Source of the DNA: Rothia nasimurium
GTDB taxonomy: Bacteria; Actinomycetota; Actinomycetes; Actinomycetales; Micrococcaceae
NCBI RefSeq assembly: GCF_014217215.1
Contig: NZ_CP056080.1
Span: forward strand, 1,550,001 to 1,614,000
Length of the DNA: 64,000 nucleotides
Direction of reading: 5' to 3'
Shown: one piece after another, positions 63,097 through 64,000 of the stretch
Numbering within the stretch: position 1 is the first letter of the stretch
Layout: every line of letters starts with the position of its first letter
Translations under genes and position numbers: made by a program
Notes under the pieces: generated by a model
Database searches by the model: none
Told to the model about the DNA's origin: nothing
What the model saw: only the letters and a program-made list of their open reading frames with translations

Positions 63097-64000
63097 CTAG
63101 AGGTCCAGGCAGGCCGGGCCCAACAGCACCTTGAGGTCGCCAAAGAGGGCCGGGTTGGGGTTGACCCGCAGGTCTGCACCTAGCCGGATCAGCAGGCGCT
63201 TGGTGCGGGTAGTCATCGCGATGCGTACCTCGGATTCACCCTTGTGATTCCGCAAAATATCGCGCAGCTGGCCCAGGGTCTCCTCTGTCGCCTTGTACTC
63301 GGGGATGGCGATAGTGACCGGGCCGCCGGTGCCGTCCGCTGAAATCTCGGGGATATTCAGTTCCTGGGCACTCAGGGTCACCGACCCGTCATCACGGCGC
63401 TGCAGGCGGCCCTTGATGGTACAAATCAGGTCTTCGGCCAGCACACCGGCAATCGGCTCATAGGCGCGGCCAAAGAACATGACCTCGATAGAACCGGTGC
63501 GGTCTTCCATCTCGATACGGGCGTAGGGGTTGCCCGAGTTCTTCGCGATACGGCGGGAGACGCTGGTGATCATGCCCGCAACGGTCACAATTGCGCCGTC
63601 CGGCTTGACCGAGTCCTCAGAGACCAGCCCCTGAATCGTGGAATCTGACAGCGCATCAAGGGCATCTTCGAGACCGCGCAGGGGGTGGTCAGAGACGTAG
63701 AGCCCCAGCATTTCGCGCTCAAAGTTGAGCTTATCGCGCTTCTCCCACTCGGGGACGTCCGGAATCTGTACCGCCAGCTCGTTCGCCGGGTTATCATCGT
63801 CCAGCCCCAGACCGCCAAAGAGGTCGAACTGGCCGGCAGCCTCCTGACGCTTGACCGAGACGGTCGCATCGATGGCCTCTTCGTGGATCATGGAAAGCGG
63901 ACGCCGGTCGTGCCCCAGCGAGTCAAAGGCACCGGCCTTGATGAGGGAGTCCACGGTGCGCTTGTTACAGACGACAATCGGCACCTTGGCCAGGAAGTCG
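63097..64000 (-). CDS. dnaE: DNA polymerase III alpha subunit, C-terminal part (truncated by window edge)
   Basis: Replicative polymerase. The visible 300 residues cover the end of the helix-hairpin-helix region (KRTVDSLIKAGAFDSLG), the FDLFGG segment, LGLYVSDHPL, the OB-fold domain (VTVAGMITSVSRRIAKNSGNPYARIEMEDRTGSIEV) and the C-terminal domain ending in GPACLDL. Frame continues through base 64000. Polymerase catalytic residues are outside the window. Confidence 0.95.
   Translation of the reverse strand, partial: DFLAKVPIVVCNKRTVDSLIKAGAFDSLGHDRRPLSMIHEEAIDATVSVKRQEAAGQFDLFGGLGLDDDNPANELAVQIPDVPEWEKRDKLNFEREMLGLYVSDHPLRGLEDALDALSDSTIQGLVSEDSVKPDGAIVTVAGMITSVSRRIAKNSGNPYARIEMEDRTGSIEVMFFGRAYEPIAGVLAEDLICTIKGRLQRRDDGSVTLSAQELNIPEISADGTGGPVTIAIPEYKATEETLGQLRDILRNHKGESEVRIAMTTRTKRLLIRLGADLRVNPNPALFGDLKVLLGPACLDL

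Overview
The window is about 64 kb of chromosome from a high-GC Gram-positive (actinobacterium). The best fit is the Micrococcaceae, most likely Rothia or a close relative. The evidence is a SigA-type sigma factor with a Lys/Ala-rich acidic N-terminus, a WhiB1 homologue beside a PdtaS-type histidine kinase, actinobacterial families (DUF4192, DUF4191, PAC2, Rv3235-like), paired glutamine synthetases with GlnE, and acetolactate decarboxylase (acetoin production is typical of Rothia). The genus is an inference; no rRNA gene is present. I found no tRNA, rRNA or CRISPR array.

Layout. (1) 1-2563: a TadA-TadB-TadC secretion/pilus operon on the minus strand, running off the left edge. (2) 2881-7749: a four-gene minus-strand operon for cell-envelope galactan: UDP-galactopyranose mutase, a GlfT2-like galactofuranosyltransferase and a Wzm/Wzt ABC exporter. 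(3) 8073-18913: a large FtsK/EccC-like ATPase with an FHA-like N-terminus, whiB1, pdtaS, CpaE-like and CpaB-like Tad proteins, a small HTH protein, an unknown gene, a LysM protein and an Rv3235-like protein. (4) 19028-28930: sigA, DUF4192, PAC2, pepA, lpd and sucB (E2). (5) 29022-43062: a pseudokinase-like membrane protein, then lipB-lipA-DUF4191-VTT/DedA-like-RDD-glnA1-budA-glnE-glnA2-panB. Most of this order is shared with the M. tuberculosis Rv2213-Rv2225 segment; budA is an addition. (6) 43349-45450: a small SPOR-like protein, map and ppgK. (7) 45541-54811: a compact glgP-glgB-glgC-glgA-glgX operon for glycogen synthesis and breakdown by the ADP-glucose route. (8) 55028-56908: hisD-nrdR. 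(9) About 57130-61410: an apparently acquired patch with a heavy-metal P-type ATPase, a CopZ-like metallochaperone, a Crp/Fnr regulator and transposase remnants, lying between two copies of an intergenic palindromic repeat. (10) 61569-64000: a DsbA-like remnant, a divergent HxlR regulator/NAD(P)-binding oxidoreductase pair, and the C-terminal third of dnaE.

How the parts fit. Lpd, SucB, LipA and LipB together supply the E3, the E2 and the lipoyl cofactor of 2-oxoacid dehydrogenases. GlnA1, GlnE and a GlnR-like operator upstream of glnA1 suggest both transcriptional and adenylylation control of nitrogen assimilation. PpgK and the Glg proteins link glucose phosphorylation to glycogen storage.

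The most notable signals are these: (a) two FNR-type boxes in the P-type ATPase/CopZ/Fnr cluster, each centred 41.5 bp upstream of the start point implied by a -10-like hexamer; (b) a family of intergenic palindromic repeats with three copies here, two of them bounding that cluster; (c) a mycobacteria-like galactan module; (d) an orphan EccC/FtsK-like motor with no WXG100 gene in the window; (e) a Tad locus split into two parts about 12 kb apart; (f) a hexanucleotide microsatellite inside a membrane-protein gene; and (g) a degenerate protein-kinase fold.
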